Shown: positions 14,947 to 24,452 of the stretch, piece after piece
Position numbering within the stretch: position 1 is the first letter of the stretch
Layout: each line of letters opens with the position of its first letter
From: Flavobacteriales bacterium
GTDB lineage: Bacteria > Bacteroidota > Bacteroidia > Flavobacteriales_E > Vicingaceae
Assembly (NCBI GenBank): GCA_020635795.1
Contig: JACJZD010000001.1
Coordinates: 1,435,001-1,499,000 of the forward strand
DNA length: 64,000 nt
Direction of reading: 5' to 3'
Notes under the pieces: model-generated
What the model was told of the DNA's origin: nothing
The model's database searches: none
Seen by the model: only the letters and a program-made list of their open reading frames with translations
Translations under genes and position numbers: made by a program

Positions 14947-16839
14947 TTAAATAAGTTCAATACTTCGTTTGATAAAATTAGTTAATTCTTCGCCTTTTAG
15001 CATATTTTGTGATAACAATGCTAAATCGGCAGTTTGTTTGGCAATTTCTTTTTGTTTAGCACCATCTTTTTCTTTTAGCATTTTTGAAATAACCGGATGA
15101 TTTACATTAACCACCAAATTGTACATTTCAGGAAAATTACCCATTCCCATCATTCCGCCTCCGCCCATTTTGCTCATTTCTTTCATTCTTCGCATAAATT
15201 CTGGCTGAACAATTGTCATGGGCTGGTCGGTTTCATTCATGCTCTCAAACTGAATGGTAAATTTTTCTTTCGAAATCACTTCCTCTAAAACAGGTTTTAA
15301 CACATCTTTATCTGCATCAGTTAATTTAGAAGGAATTTCTTCGTTTTTGTTGATGATTTTATCAATCGTATCCGCATCAATTCGAGTAAAGGTTGTTTTT
15401 TCGATGGTTTGCTCTAACTTTCCTACCAAGTGTGGACTCAAAGGTGAATCTAAAATAATTACTTCATAGCCTTTATCTTTTGCCGACTGAATGTAGGTGT
15501 ATTGAGTATCCAAATCACTTGCGTAAAGCACAACAAGTTTGTCATCTTTATCGGTTTGTAACGGTTTAATTTTTTCAATTAACTCATCTTGAGTGTAATA
15601 TTTTCCATCGGTATTTTTATATAAAGCAAACTTTTGAGCTCTTTCAAAAAACTTTTCGTCCGATAACATCCCATATTCAATAAAGATTTTAATATCGTCC
15701 CATTTCTTTTCAAAATCTGCACGGTCTTTCTTAAACAATTCCTCTAATTTATCAGCTACTTTTTTTGTGATGTGGTTAGAGATTTTCTTCACATTACCAT
15801 CGCTTTGTAAATAAGAACGAGAAACGTTTAACGGAATATCAGGCGAATCAATCACCCCATGTAAAAGCGTTAAGAAATCTGGTACAATCCCTTCAACCGA
15901 ATCGGTAATAAAAACTTGGCGAGAGTACAATTGGATTTTGTCCTTTTGTACTTCCATGTTTGGTTTTATTTTAGGGAAGTATAAAATACCTGTTAAATTA
16001 AACGGGTAATCTACATTTAAATGAATGTGGAATAAGGATTCTTCGAAGTTAAACGGATACAACTCTCTGTAAAAACCAGCGTAATCTTCGTCGGTTAATG
16101 TAGAAGGCGTTTTTGTCCATGCTGGAGAAGGATTGTTGATGATATTGTCTACCTGTATAGCCTCTTTTTCTACGTTGCCATCTTTATCTTTTTTGCCTTT
16201 TTTGTTATCTATATACTCGGTTTTAGTACCGAATTTAATGGATACAGGCATAAATTTACAATACTTCTCAAGTAACGTTTTGATTCTACTTTCTTCTAAA
16301 AACTCCGTTGAATCTTCGGCAATGTGTAGAATAATATCAGTACCTCTATCTTCTTTTTTCCCTTCTTTTAACGAATACTCTGGGCTTCCATCACATTCCC
16401 AATGCGCAGCAGGTTCGTCTTTATAATTTTTCGATAAAATCTCCACTCGCTCTGCCACCATAAACGATGAATAAAACCCTAAACCAAACTTACCAATGAT
16501 GTTGCCTGTTTCGGTTTTATCTTTAAACTTGTTTACAAATTCTTCTGCTCCAGAAAAAGCAATTTGGTTGATATACTTTTTAATTTCTTCCTCGCTCATA
16601 CCAATACCTCTATCTCTAACGGTAAGGGTTTTTGCTTTTTTATCTAAAATAATTTCGATGGTATCGTTACCCACATCACCTTTAAACTCACCCATTGAGG
16701 CTAAAGCATGAAGTTTTTTAGTTGCATCGGTTGCATTAGCAATAAGTTCTCTCAGGAAAATCTCATGGTCAGAGTATAAAAATTTCTTAATGATTGGGAA
16801 AATGTTCTCGGTTTGTACTTTAATTTTTCCTTTTGCCAT
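14947..16839 (-). CDS. htpG: Molecular chaperone HtpG (Hsp90)
   Basis: A 630-residue bacterial Hsp90. The N-terminal ATPase domain shows FLRELIANATDATKKL, DRGIGMS and GKFGLGFYSSFMVA. The middle domain has the conserved YFPK segment, RQVFITD and SRSYLQSDGNVKKI. The C-terminal dimerisation domain contains a methionine/glycine-rich loop near residue 555. Length and domain order are normal, and no eukaryotic MEEVD tail is present. HtpG is a dimeric ATP-driven chaperone in the cytoplasm, usually heat-inducible. The upstream gap (16840-17060) shows no clear heat-shock operator and no perfect TAnnTTTG box. Confidence 0.96.
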   Translation of the reverse strand: MAKGKIKVQTENIFPIIKKFLYSDHEIFLRELIANATDATKKLHALASMGEFKGDVGNDTIEIILDKKAKTLTVRDRGIGMSEEEIKKYINQIAFSGAEEFVNKFKDKTETGNIIGKFGLGFYSSFMVAERVEILSKNYKDEPAAHWECDGSPEYSLKEGKKEDRGTDIILHIAEDSTEFLEESRIKTLLEKYCKFMPVSIKFGTKTEYIDNKKGKKDKDGNVEKEAIQVDNIINNPSPAWTKTPSTLTDEDYAGFYRELYPFNFEESLFHIHLNVDYPFNLTGILYFPKIKPNMEVQKDKIQLYSRQVFITDSVEGIVPDFLTLLHGVIDSPDIPLNVSRSYLQSDGNVKKISNHITKKVADKLEELFKKDRADFEKKWDDIKIFIEYGMLSDEKFFERAQKFALYKNTDGKYYTQDELIEKIKPLQTDKDDKLVVLYASDLDTQYTYIQSAKDKGYEVIILDSPLSPHLVGKLEQTIEKTTFTRIDADTIDKIINKNEEIPSKLTDADKDVLKPVLEEVISKEKFTIQFESMNETDQPMTIVQPEFMRRMKEMSKMGGGGMMGMGNFPEMYNLVVNVNHPVISKMLKEKDGAKQKEIAKQTADLALLSQNMLKGEELTNFIKRSIELI

Positions 16840-17060
16840 TTTTTAATCTATTTTAAAGGTTAATATTTTTTAATTCGTGTTTTCTGAATAGTCAAAGCAC
16901 ATACCATTTAGCATAAAATGACATTTTGACTGAAAATAGTAAAATAAATAAGTTTTATCTGACAAATGTGATACTTAATCGAATTCAGTATATATACGCT
17001 TTTAACTTTCAGTTTGATTAGCTATATTCGTTGTATTAATTGATTTTCATTATCTAAAAA

Positions 17061-17666
17061 GTGCGATTATTTGTTTTATTTTCTTTGTTATTATTTTTTT
17101 TGTGCAAAACTGCTCAAGGACAATTATCGGCATTATACATTGCCGACAGGGTAGAAATTGTATGGAGTTATGAAAATTGTAATGCAGTAGATTATTATAT
17201 AATTGAAAAATCAAAAAATGGCACTGCTTTTCGAGAGTTTTTAAGGGTGAAAAATGTTAAAAATTATCATTCTACTTTTTTAGAAACCGACAATACTCCT
17301 TACAACAATACTTCTTTTTATCGAATTAGGTATGTTTACAACAATGGCAATTATTTTTATAGTGAAACAGTTGCTGTTAAAAAATTTGATTTTAAAAAAG
17401 ATTTAAGTAAAAAACTGAAAGGGTTTAATAGTTTAAATCTGTTGGTGGTTATTAAAGATAAGTCGAACAACGAGTTTTATGTAAAATTAAATATTCAAGA
17501 AAACAACAACGAATTAGTTTGCGAAACGCTTAACGAAAAAATAAAAAGTGGAATTTACACCATTATTGCTTCCGAAAATGACGAGCTAGTTGGTTATTCA
17601 CTAAATGTACTCAACAGAAACCCTAGTGGTTTAACCGTTGATACTCTGAACACAAAATCCCGGTAG
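17061..17666 (+). CDS. Small secreted protein resembling a T9SS cargo C-terminal region
   Basis: A 201-residue protein starting with GTG at 17061; its signal peptide is hydrophobic (FVLFSLLLFFLC) and ends near residue 20 (AQGQ). The segment YYIIEKSKNGTAFREF through SFYRIRYVYNNGNYFYSETV has the pattern of the FN3-like module just before T9SS sorting domains, and matches in kind the region near residues 1190-1250 of the large cargo protein at 37453-41448. The last 60 residues (SGIYTIIASENDELVGYSL) loosely recall a type A sorting domain but lack its usual ending. Function unknown. Its 3' end overlaps the convergent RNA methylase gene by 44 nt. Confidence 0.7.
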   Translation: MRLFVLFSLLLFFLCKTAQGQLSALYIADRVEIVWSYENCNAVDYYIIEKSKNGTAFREFLRVKNVKNYHSTFLETDNTPYNNTSFYRIRYVYNNGNYFYSETVAVKKFDFKKDLSKKLKGFNSLNLLVVIKDKSNNEFYVKLNIQENNNELVCETLNEKIKSGIYTIIASENDELVGYSLNVLNRNPSGLTVDTLNTKSR

Positions 17667-18348
17667 CAACAGCCACATTTAATGATTCTGCTTGACCAAA
17701 CTTTGGAATCATTATTTTATCCGTTACAAAAGGTAATAATGTTGGATTAATTCCAAAGGATTCGCTTCCCATTAACAGAATTGCATTTTTACTAGCTACA
17801 CCCTTTTTGTAAACATTATCTCCTTCCAACAACGCACCATAAACAGGTAATTCTTTATTTTCAGTAAAAAATTGATTTAAACCTGTATAAACAATATTGA
17901 TTCTAAATATAGAACCCATCGTTGCCTGAATTACTTTTGGATTGAACACATCAACACATTCGTTAGAACAAACTATTTGGCTTACTCCAAACCAATCTAC
18001 AATACGAATAATGGTTCCTAAATTACCAGGATCTTTGATGTTGTCTAAAGCAAGTGTTAAGCCTTTTAAATGCAGTTTTTCGGTTGTAATTTTTTGTCTA
18101 GCTACTGCTAAATAATTGCTTGGAGTTGCTAACGACGATATGGATTTCATTTCATCAACATTCAACTCAATTGCCGATGAGTAATTGATTGGAGCTCCTT
18201 TTACGACAAACAACAACTCAATTTCAAATTCAGATGAAATTAACTCATTAACCATTTTCTCGCCTTCAACAACAAAGGTTTGATGTTGATTACGATACTT
18301 TTTTTGCTTTAATGAATTAATGTACTTTCGTTGATTGATGCTAAGCAT
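17623..18348 (-). CDS. SpoU/TrmH-family RNA 2'-O-methyltransferase
   Basis: A 241-residue methyltransferase of the trefoil-knot SPOUT class. An N-terminal substrate-binding part starts with NSLKQKKYRNQHQTFVVEGE. The catalytic knot shows motif 1 ALDNIKDPGNLGTIIRIVDW, motif 2 LLMGSESFGIN and motif 3 IPKFGQAESLNVAVATGI. These proteins methylate ribose 2'-OH in rRNA or tRNA; the layout is closest to RlmB/TsnR-like enzymes, but the target cannot be fixed. Its ATG overlaps the stop of the upstream OmpA/PD40 gene as TAATG, indicating translational coupling. Confidence 0.9.
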   Translation of the reverse strand: MLSINQRKYINSLKQKKYRNQHQTFVVEGEKMVNELISSEFEIELLFVVKGAPINYSSAIELNVDEMKSISSLATPSNYLAVARQKITTEKLHLKGLTLALDNIKDPGNLGTIIRIVDWFGVSQIVCSNECVDVFNPKVIQATMGSIFRINIVYTGLNQFFTENKELPVYGALLEGDNVYKKGVASKNAILLMGSESFGINPTLLPFVTDKIMIPKFGQAESLNVAVATGILCSEYQRLNH

Positions 18349-20450
18349 TAATTCGATAATACTTTAAATTCTGTTCTTCTGTTCTTTTGGTGACAAGGAC
18401 AATCGTCATTTCTAGTTTCACCACATTCAGTATACTTAGAGCAATCGTCAACTGGTTTAGTTTCGCCAGCACCCAAAGCTTTAAAACGGTCTTTTTTAAT
18501 GCCTTTATTGGTTAAATATGTTACTACCGAATTAGCTCTTTTTTGAGATAAGTTTTGATTGTAAACATCGCTACCTCTTGTATCGGTATGACTAGAAATT
18601 TCAACTTTTACTGTTGGGTTTTCATTTAAAATAACTACTAACCTATCTAACTCTTGAGTAGATTCTGCTCTTAAAGTTGCTTTATCCCAATCGTAATAAA
18701 TGTTGTTTAACACAAATGCTCTACCTGGCTCCAAACCTTTAACATCTTTTGGTTTTCCAACATTCGCAGTAAATAAAGTGTCAATGGTTTTAGGCTCACC
18801 ACTCAATGTTCTGTTTAACACCTCTTGCAAGCCTACATTGTTTTTAACAATTAGGTTTGAATCGCTATAAATTCTAAAGTCTTTATACAACTCTACATAT
18901 TCTTTTATTTCTTCTAAATTGATAGAATCTCTAACAATTTCTCCTGAAGCCAATTCCACTTCAATTTCGTACCTACCTGGTGTTAGTGCCATCACATACT
19001 TACCTGTCTCATCGTTCGATTTAAAAGTACCTTCCAATTCGGCATCATCGCCTTTAAACAAGTTCATGAAAGAACCAATTGGTGCATCGTTAAAATAAAC
19101 GTTACCCAACAAAAGTGCTAATACAGGCTTTCCTACTTTACCAGTAATGATTCTAAAAATATCCTGTTCGCCAATGCTTTTTTCTCCACCACCTGAATAA
19201 TATCCTGTTTTACCATCTGCAGCTAAAACAAAATACCTATCGTCGTTGATGGTGTTAATTGGGTAACCAATATTTTCAGGAGTTTCAAACGAACCATATT
19301 CGTCCATTTTGGTGTAAAAAATATCGTACCCACCAATACTTGTTAAACCTTCAGAACTAAAATACAAGGTTTTGTTATCAGGATGAATAAACGGTGCATC
19401 TTCATTAAAAGTGGTATTGATTTTCATTCCTAAATTTTGAACATTTCCCCAAGTATCGTCACTTTGTAATTCTGCTTTGTATAAATCTCTACCACCATAA
19501 CCTCCTGCTCTATCACTAGCAAAATACAACACTTTACCATTAGCAGACAAACTTACACTACCTTCCCAGCTTTCTTTTTTGTTTACATCACCTTTTAAAG
19601 GCGTTGGTTTCGACCAATTTTTACCTTGTAATTTACTTACATAAATATCGCCATTATTGTTGTTTTCACTTTTGTAAATAAACAAAGTTTGACCATCAAC
19701 AGACAAAGCTATTGCCGCATCATGTCCTTCACTGTTAATATTATCTCCTATACTTTCAGGCTCTGTCCATTCGCCATTTTTGTTGTAAGAAATAAATACA
19801 TCTTCGGTATAACTTTCAGAATTCATTGATACAGGTAACTTATCTGCACCTTTACTTCTAATCCCTCTGTAGGTGTAAATCATAACAGATTCATCAGCCG
19901 AAATAACCGGAACATACTCAGAATACTGAGAATTGATAGGTGCTTGAATATTTTCAACCACGTTTTCTTTAATCGTATCTCTTAAAATTTCAATGGCATT
20001 TTTACAGTTCTGAATCATTTTTTGAGCTGTTGCTTGTTCTTCTTCTTCACCTGACTCGCTTCTACTCAAAAACATGTTGAACAATTCCAATGCTTTATCA
20101 AATTGATAGTTAACAGCATAAGCTTTGGCTAAATAAAAGTTAACCAAATTGTATTCAGGGTTGGTTATTTTTACTTGTTCTATAATTTCTATCGATTTCG
20201 ATTTCTCGTTCGGGCTGTATCCATAACATATTCCCATCATTAACTTATAATATACGTCCGATGGTTTGTATTCGTACAATTGTTGGAATTTATCCAACGC
20301 ATCCAAATACTTTTTATCTTCAAAATCGAGTTCTGCTCTACTTAAAAGTTCTTTGGCAGTTTTATTGGTAAGAGGTTGATTATCTTGAGAAAAAGAGTTT
20401 AATGTAAGTAATACAAACAATATGGTTAATATTCTAAAATATTTTTTCAT
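18348..20450 (-). CDS. OmpA-family outer-membrane protein with TPR and PD40 repeats
   Basis: A 700-residue envelope protein. A signal peptide (to about residue 21) is followed by TPR-like repeats (about 30-155) and a WD40-like/PD40 propeller (about 165-440), with repeated motifs such as LYFASDRAGGYGGRDLY and LYFSSEGLTSIGGYDIFY. A carboxypeptidase-regulatory-like module spans about 450-520, and a C-terminal OmpA peptidoglycan-binding domain carries the motif SSHTDTRGSDVYNQNLSQKRA. The order TPR-PD40-Ig-OmpA is typical of Bacteroidota proteins related to PorE-type T9SS anchors, but a direct link is only suggested. The OmpA domain should tether the protein to peptidoglycan. It is co-transcribed with the RNA methylase gene. 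Confidence 0.87.
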   Translation of the reverse strand: MKKYFRILTILFVLLTLNSFSQDNQPLTNKTAKELLSRAELDFEDKKYLDALDKFQQLYEYKPSDVYYKLMMGICYGYSPNEKSKSIEIIEQVKITNPEYNLVNFYLAKAYAVNYQFDKALELFNMFLSRSESGEEEEQATAQKMIQNCKNAIEILRDTIKENVVENIQAPINSQYSEYVPVISADESVMIYTYRGIRSKGADKLPVSMNSESYTEDVFISYNKNGEWTEPESIGDNINSEGHDAAIALSVDGQTLFIYKSENNNNGDIYVSKLQGKNWSKPTPLKGDVNKKESWEGSVSLSANGKVLYFASDRAGGYGGRDLYKAELQSDDTWGNVQNLGMKINTTFNEDAPFIHPDNKTLYFSSEGLTSIGGYDIFYTKMDEYGSFETPENIGYPINTINDDRYFVLAADGKTGYYSGGGEKSIGEQDIFRIITGKVGKPVLALLLGNVYFNDAPIGSFMNLFKGDDAELEGTFKSNDETGKYVMALTPGRYEIEVELASGEIVRDSINLEEIKEYVELYKDFRIYSDSNLIVKNNVGLQEVLNRTLSGEPKTIDTLFTANVGKPKDVKGLEPGRAFVLNNIYYDWDKATLRAESTQELDRLVVILNENPTVKVEISSHTDTRGSDVYNQNLSQKRANSVVTYLTNKGIKKDRFKALGAGETKPVDDCSKYTECGETRNDDCPCHQKNRRTEFKVLSN

Positions 20451-20523
20451 CTTCGTTCAGTTAATAATAGTTATTTTGCATTTTCATTAATGCAAACATA
20501 ATCAATTCTATACAATATTAAAA

Positions 20524-22827
20524 TTGATTTTACACAACTGTAAAATATCATCAAAAAAATTTAATTCACTCCTGTTTTTGGGGTTAACATTAATTTTTAT
20601 AGGATGTAATCCAACAAAAACACTAAAAGAACACGAGGAAATCTTGTTAACCAATAAGATTAAAGTTGATAATAGTAAAATAGATAAAGATGAAATCTAT
20701 AGCATTATTAAACAAAAACCCAACAAAAAAATATTAGGCGTGTTTCGTTTTCATTTAGGTGTTTACAATTTATTTAGCAATAAAAAAGAAAGCAAGTTTA
20801 GAGACAATGTGGGTGAGGCTCCAGTTATTTACGATTCGCTTTTAACCGAAAGGAGTATAAAACAATTGGAATTGTACCTTGACAACAAAGGTTTTTTTCA
20901 AAATCAGGTTACGGTAGAAAAAACCGTTAAAAAGCAAAAAGTTACCCAATCGTACATTATTAAAGCAGGCGAACCTTACCTAATTAACAAGATTAGCTAC
21001 AAATTTAACGACCCTAGCTTGGGTGGATATGTTTTATCCAAGAAAGATTATTCACTGATAAAAAAAGGAAGAAATTTTGATGTAGATGTTTTAGATAAAG
21101 AACGTGAACGAATTAAAAATACCCTAAAAAATTATGGTTATTATTATTTTACCAATAATTCCATTAAGTATTTGGTAGATACTACTATGGGAAATCAAAA
21201 AGTAGATATTTTAATCGAATTGTTAGAAGACAAAGTTGAAATACCCGACAGTGATTCCTCTTTTTATGCTCCTCATAAAAAATACACCATTAACAACATT
21301 AATATGTATATAGGCAATAAATCTACTATTGAACGAACACCAATATTAGATACAATTGAATTTAAAGGGGCTACCATTTTATATAAAGACAAATTGAAAT
21401 TTAAGCCAAAAATGTTAACACATACGCTAAATTTCAAACCAAAAGAAGAATATTCGTTAAGAGACCAAAACAATACCTACAAACAATTAACTGGTTTAAA
21501 ATTATTTAAAAACGTTTCTATTATTTACGAAGAAATAGACTCTAATCAGCTAAACGCAAACATTTACCTTGCTCCTTTAGTTTTTAACTCTTACACTCTT
21601 GAAGGCGTTGGAACAAATACAGGTGGCGACTTAGGTGTTGAGGGTAACATCATTTACCAAAATAAAAATTTATTTAGAGGGGGAGAATTGTTTAACGTAA
21701 AGTTAAAAGGAGGATTACAAATTCAGCGAGTTGTTGGTGTATCAAATAGTGCCAACGAAATTTTCGGAACACCTTTTAACACCTTAGAGTTTGGTCCTGA
21801 GGCATCGTTAGAATTTCCTCGATTTTTGTTGCCTGTTAATTTAGAAAACTTTTCGAAACGCTCTAATCCTAAAACCATTATCAACACTGCATTAAATTTT
21901 CAGCAGCGACCAGAATATGCTCGTAATTTAATACAAGGAGCTTTCAGTTATTCGTGGAGCGAAACGCAATTTAAAAACCATTACATCACACCATTCAATA
22001 TTTCGTTTGTTAAACTGGACTTAACAGATGATTTTAAAAATACCATTATTGCTGAAAACAACCCTTTTTTATTAAACTCTTATACCGATCATTTTATTAG
22101 CGCTATACAGTACAGTTTTATGTTTAACAACCAAGAGTTGAACAGAATAAAAAACTACGAGTACTTTAAATTTAACGTGGAAACATCGGGAAATATGCTT
22201 TCCACTTATAATCGAGTAGCCAACAACCCGAAAGACCCTATTACCAATAGTTACAAATTTGCTGGAATTAGGTATGCCGAATATGTTAAATCGGAAATTG
22301 ATGTACGATTTTACCAAAACAATCACGGTTCTAATTTGGTAGAACGTTTTAACCTTGGTATTGGAGTACCTTACGGAAATTTAGATGTTTTACCCTTCGA
22401 AAAAAGTTTCTTTGGTGGTGGTTCAAATGGTATTAGAGCATGGCCCGCTCGACGATTAGGTCCAGGTTCATTATCAGATTCGTTGCAAAATGCAGCCAAT
22501 CAAATTGGAGAATTAAAAATAGAGGCCAACATTGAGTATCGTTTTGATATTACCAAATTGTTTAAAGGTGCTTTTTTTGTTGATGCTGGTAACATTTGGA
22601 TTTTAAAAGAAGATGCGAAACGGCCAAATGCTGAAATTAACTACAAACGATTTTATGATGATTTAGCCATTGGTGTTGGTTTTGGTTTACGTTTAGATTT
22701 CAGCTTCTTCATTTTCCGTTTTGATATTGCATCCCCGCTAAAAGACCCATCGAAGGATGATCCTAAAAAATATCAAATAGAAATTAAAAAAACCACCTTA
22801 AATCTTGGTATTGGATATCCATTCTAA
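20524..22827 (+). CDS. tamL: TamL: lipoprotein-type TamA/Omp85 outer-membrane assembly protein
   Basis: A 767-residue Omp85-family protein. A signal peptide ends in a lipobox (LIFIGC, cysteine at residue 28), which marks the lipidated TamA variant of Bacteroidota. POTRA-like domains occupy about 60-340 (IKQLELYLDNKGFF, INKISYKF, LKNYGYYYF). The C-terminal half is a 16-strand-type barrel with the Omp85 signature FFGGGSNGIRAWPARRLGPG and a final strand ending in GYPF. TamA/TamL works with TamB to move lipids or proteins to the outer membrane; a TamB homologue lies at 31868-36277. The start codon is TTG at 20524, with no ATG before the signal peptide. Confidence 0.87.
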   Translation: MILHNCKISSKKFNSLLFLGLTLIFIGCNPTKTLKEHEEILLTNKIKVDNSKIDKDEIYSIIKQKPNKKILGVFRFHLGVYNLFSNKKESKFRDNVGEAPVIYDSLLTERSIKQLELYLDNKGFFQNQVTVEKTVKKQKVTQSYIIKAGEPYLINKISYKFNDPSLGGYVLSKKDYSLIKKGRNFDVDVLDKERERIKNTLKNYGYYYFTNNSIKYLVDTTMGNQKVDILIELLEDKVEIPDSDSSFYAPHKKYTINNINMYIGNKSTIERTPILDTIEFKGATILYKDKLKFKPKMLTHTLNFKPKEEYSLRDQNNTYKQLTGLKLFKNVSIIYEEIDSNQLNANIYLAPLVFNSYTLEGVGTNTGGDLGVEGNIIYQNKNLFRGGELFNVKLKGGLQIQRVVGVSNSANEIFGTPFNTLEFGPEASLEFPRFLLPVNLENFSKRSNPKTIINTALNFQQRPEYARNLIQGAFSYSWSETQFKNHYITPFNISFVKLDLTDDFKNTIIAENNPFLLNSYTDHFISAIQYSFMFNNQELNRIKNYEYFKFNVETSGNMLSTYNRVANNPKDPITNSYKFAGIRYAEYVKSEIDVRFYQNNHGSNLVERFNLGIGVPYGNLDVLPFEKSFFGGGSNGIRAWPARRLGPGSLSDSLQNAANQIGELKIEANIEYRFDITKLFKGAFFVDAGNIWILKEDAKRPNAEINYKRFYDDLAIGVGFGLRLDFSFFIFRFDIASPLKDPSKDDPKKYQIEIKKTTLNLGIGYPF

Positions 22828-22887
22828 TTCCTTTTTGGGTTTTTTCACATTTTCAAATTTTCAGAATCATTTTACCCTTTTTTATAG

Positions 22888-22895
22888 TAAATTTG
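22888..22895 (+). promoter_or_regulatory. Predicted -7 element of fbaA
   Basis: TAAATTTG matches TAnnTTTG and ends 22 nt before the fbaA ATG. Confidence 0.4.
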
Positions 22896-22917
22896 CTATC
22901 CAAAAATTATAATTTTT

Positions 22918-23985
22918 ATGGTTAAAACGATTAAAGCAGGTGTAATTACCGGTGACCAAGTTCAAGAAGTTTTTAAATTAGCTAAAGCGAAAAAATTTGC
23001 TTTACCTGCTGTAAATGTTACAGGTTCAAGTACTGTTAATACCGTAATGGAAACGGCTAAAGAAATGAATGGTCCAGTTATCATTCAGTTTTCTAACGGT
23101 GGTTGTATTTTTAACGCAGGTAAAGGCTTGAGTAATGAAAACGAACAAGCTGCCATTGCTGGTGGTGTTGCTGGTGCAAAACACGTTCACGAATTAGCCA
23201 AACTTTACAACGTAGCGGTTATTTTACATACCGACCATTGTGCAAAAAAATTATTGCCTTGGATTGATGGTTTATTAGATGCTGGAGAAAAGTTTTATAA
23301 AGAAAATGGTGTGCCATTGTACAGCTCTCACATGATAGATTTGTCGGAAGAACCATTACACGAAAACATAGAAATTTGTAAAAAATACCTTGAGCGAATG
23401 AGCAAAATAGGCATGACTTTAGAAATTGAATTAGGAATAACAGGTGGAGAAGAAGATGGTGTGGACAATTCGGATGTGGACAACAACAAATTATACACTC
23501 AACCAGAAGAAGTAGCTTATGCTTACGAAGAATTATTAAAGGTGAGTGATAAATTTACCATTGCTGCTGCTTTTGGTAATGTGCATGGAGTTTATAAGCC
23601 AGGAAACGTACACTTAACTCCAAAAATTTTAAAAAACTCACAAGATTACATCCAAAAGAAATACAACACTGGTCACAACCCTGTTGATTTTGTATTCCAC
23701 GGTGGTTCAGGCTCTTCGGTTGAAGAAATTAGAGAAGCTATTGGTTATGGTGTTATAAAAATGAATATCGATACCGATTTACAGTACGCTTTTACTGAAG
23801 GTGTTAGAGATTACATGAAAGACAAATCGGCTTACTTACAATCTCAAATTGGTAACCCAGAGGGTGACGACAAACCAAATAAAAAATATTACGACCCACG
23901 TGTGTGGATGAGAGAAGGTGAAAAAACGTTTAAAGCACGTTTGAAAAAAGCTTTTGAAGATTTAAACAATGTTAATACTTTGTGA
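22918..23985 (+). CDS. fbaA: Class II fructose-bisphosphate aldolase
   Basis: A 355-residue metal-dependent aldolase that interconverts fructose 1,6-bisphosphate and the two triose phosphates in glycolysis and gluconeogenesis. The zinc and catalytic region is HTDHCAKKLLPWIDGLLDA, followed by SSHMIDLSEEPL, ELGITGGEEDGVDNS, AFGNVHGVYKPG with a metal-binding histidine, and the phosphate loop FHGGSGSS. The length and the TGGEEDGVDN insert place it in the type A group, like E. coli FbaA. It is followed by a four-helix-bundle gene and accD. Confidence 0.96.
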   Translation: MVKTIKAGVITGDQVQEVFKLAKAKKFALPAVNVTGSSTVNTVMETAKEMNGPVIIQFSNGGCIFNAGKGLSNENEQAAIAGGVAGAKHVHELAKLYNVAVILHTDHCAKKLLPWIDGLLDAGEKFYKENGVPLYSSHMIDLSEEPLHENIEICKKYLERMSKIGMTLEIELGITGGEEDGVDNSDVDNNKLYTQPEEVAYAYEELLKVSDKFTIAAAFGNVHGVYKPGNVHLTPKILKNSQDYIQKKYNTGHNPVDFVFHGGSGSSVEEIREAIGYGVIKMNIDTDLQYAFTEGVRDYMKDKSAYLQSQIGNPEGDDKPNKKYYDPRVWMREGEKTFKARLKKAFEDLNNVNTL

Positions 23986-24034
23986 AAAAGTGCCTAAAGT
24001 ATAAAATACTTAAAGTTTTAAGTTAAAATAATAC

Positions 24035-24394
24035 ATGGAGAATAAAGAGTTTGCAAAAGAATTAGAATTAAGAACAAAAACATTTGCCATTCGTATTATA
24101 AAATTATCAAGTTTGCTACCAAATACAACTGAAAGTAACGTTATAAGAAATCAAATCACAAAATCAGGAACAAGTATTGGTGCAAATTATAGAGAAGCAA
24201 ATAGATCGAGAAGTAAGGCTGATTTTAAAAATAAAATAAAAATAAGCGAAAGTGAAGCCAGTGAAACAGTTTATTGGATTGAAATAATTAACAGTTTAGG
24301 TTGGATTGAGAAAGCAAATGGAGAAATTTTAATGAAAGAAGCAGGTGAATTACTTGCAATTTTTACCTCTATTAGTAAAAAATTAAAAGAATAA
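24035..24394 (+). CDS. Four-helix-bundle protein (23S rRNA intervening-sequence family)
   Basis: A 119-residue protein of the four-helix-bundle/S23 family. The motif IRNQITKSGTSIGANYREANRS and the later helix KIKISESEASETVYWIEII are diagnostic. Members are encoded in intervening sequences of 23S rRNA in some bacteria, but in Bacteroidota they often occur as free-standing genes in odd places, as here between fbaA and accD. Their role is unknown; they are small, basic and oligomeric. Insertion between two core genes suggests mobility. Confidence 0.9.
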   Translation: MENKEFAKELELRTKTFAIRIIKLSSLLPNTTESNVIRNQITKSGTSIGANYREANRSRSKADFKNKIKISESEASETVYWIEIINSLGWIEKANGEILMKEAGELLAIFTSISKKLKE

Positions 24395-24452
24395 CTATTT
24401 TAACTCAAGGCAATTTAAACTTTAGCTCACTTTAGACACTAAATTAGAAAAT

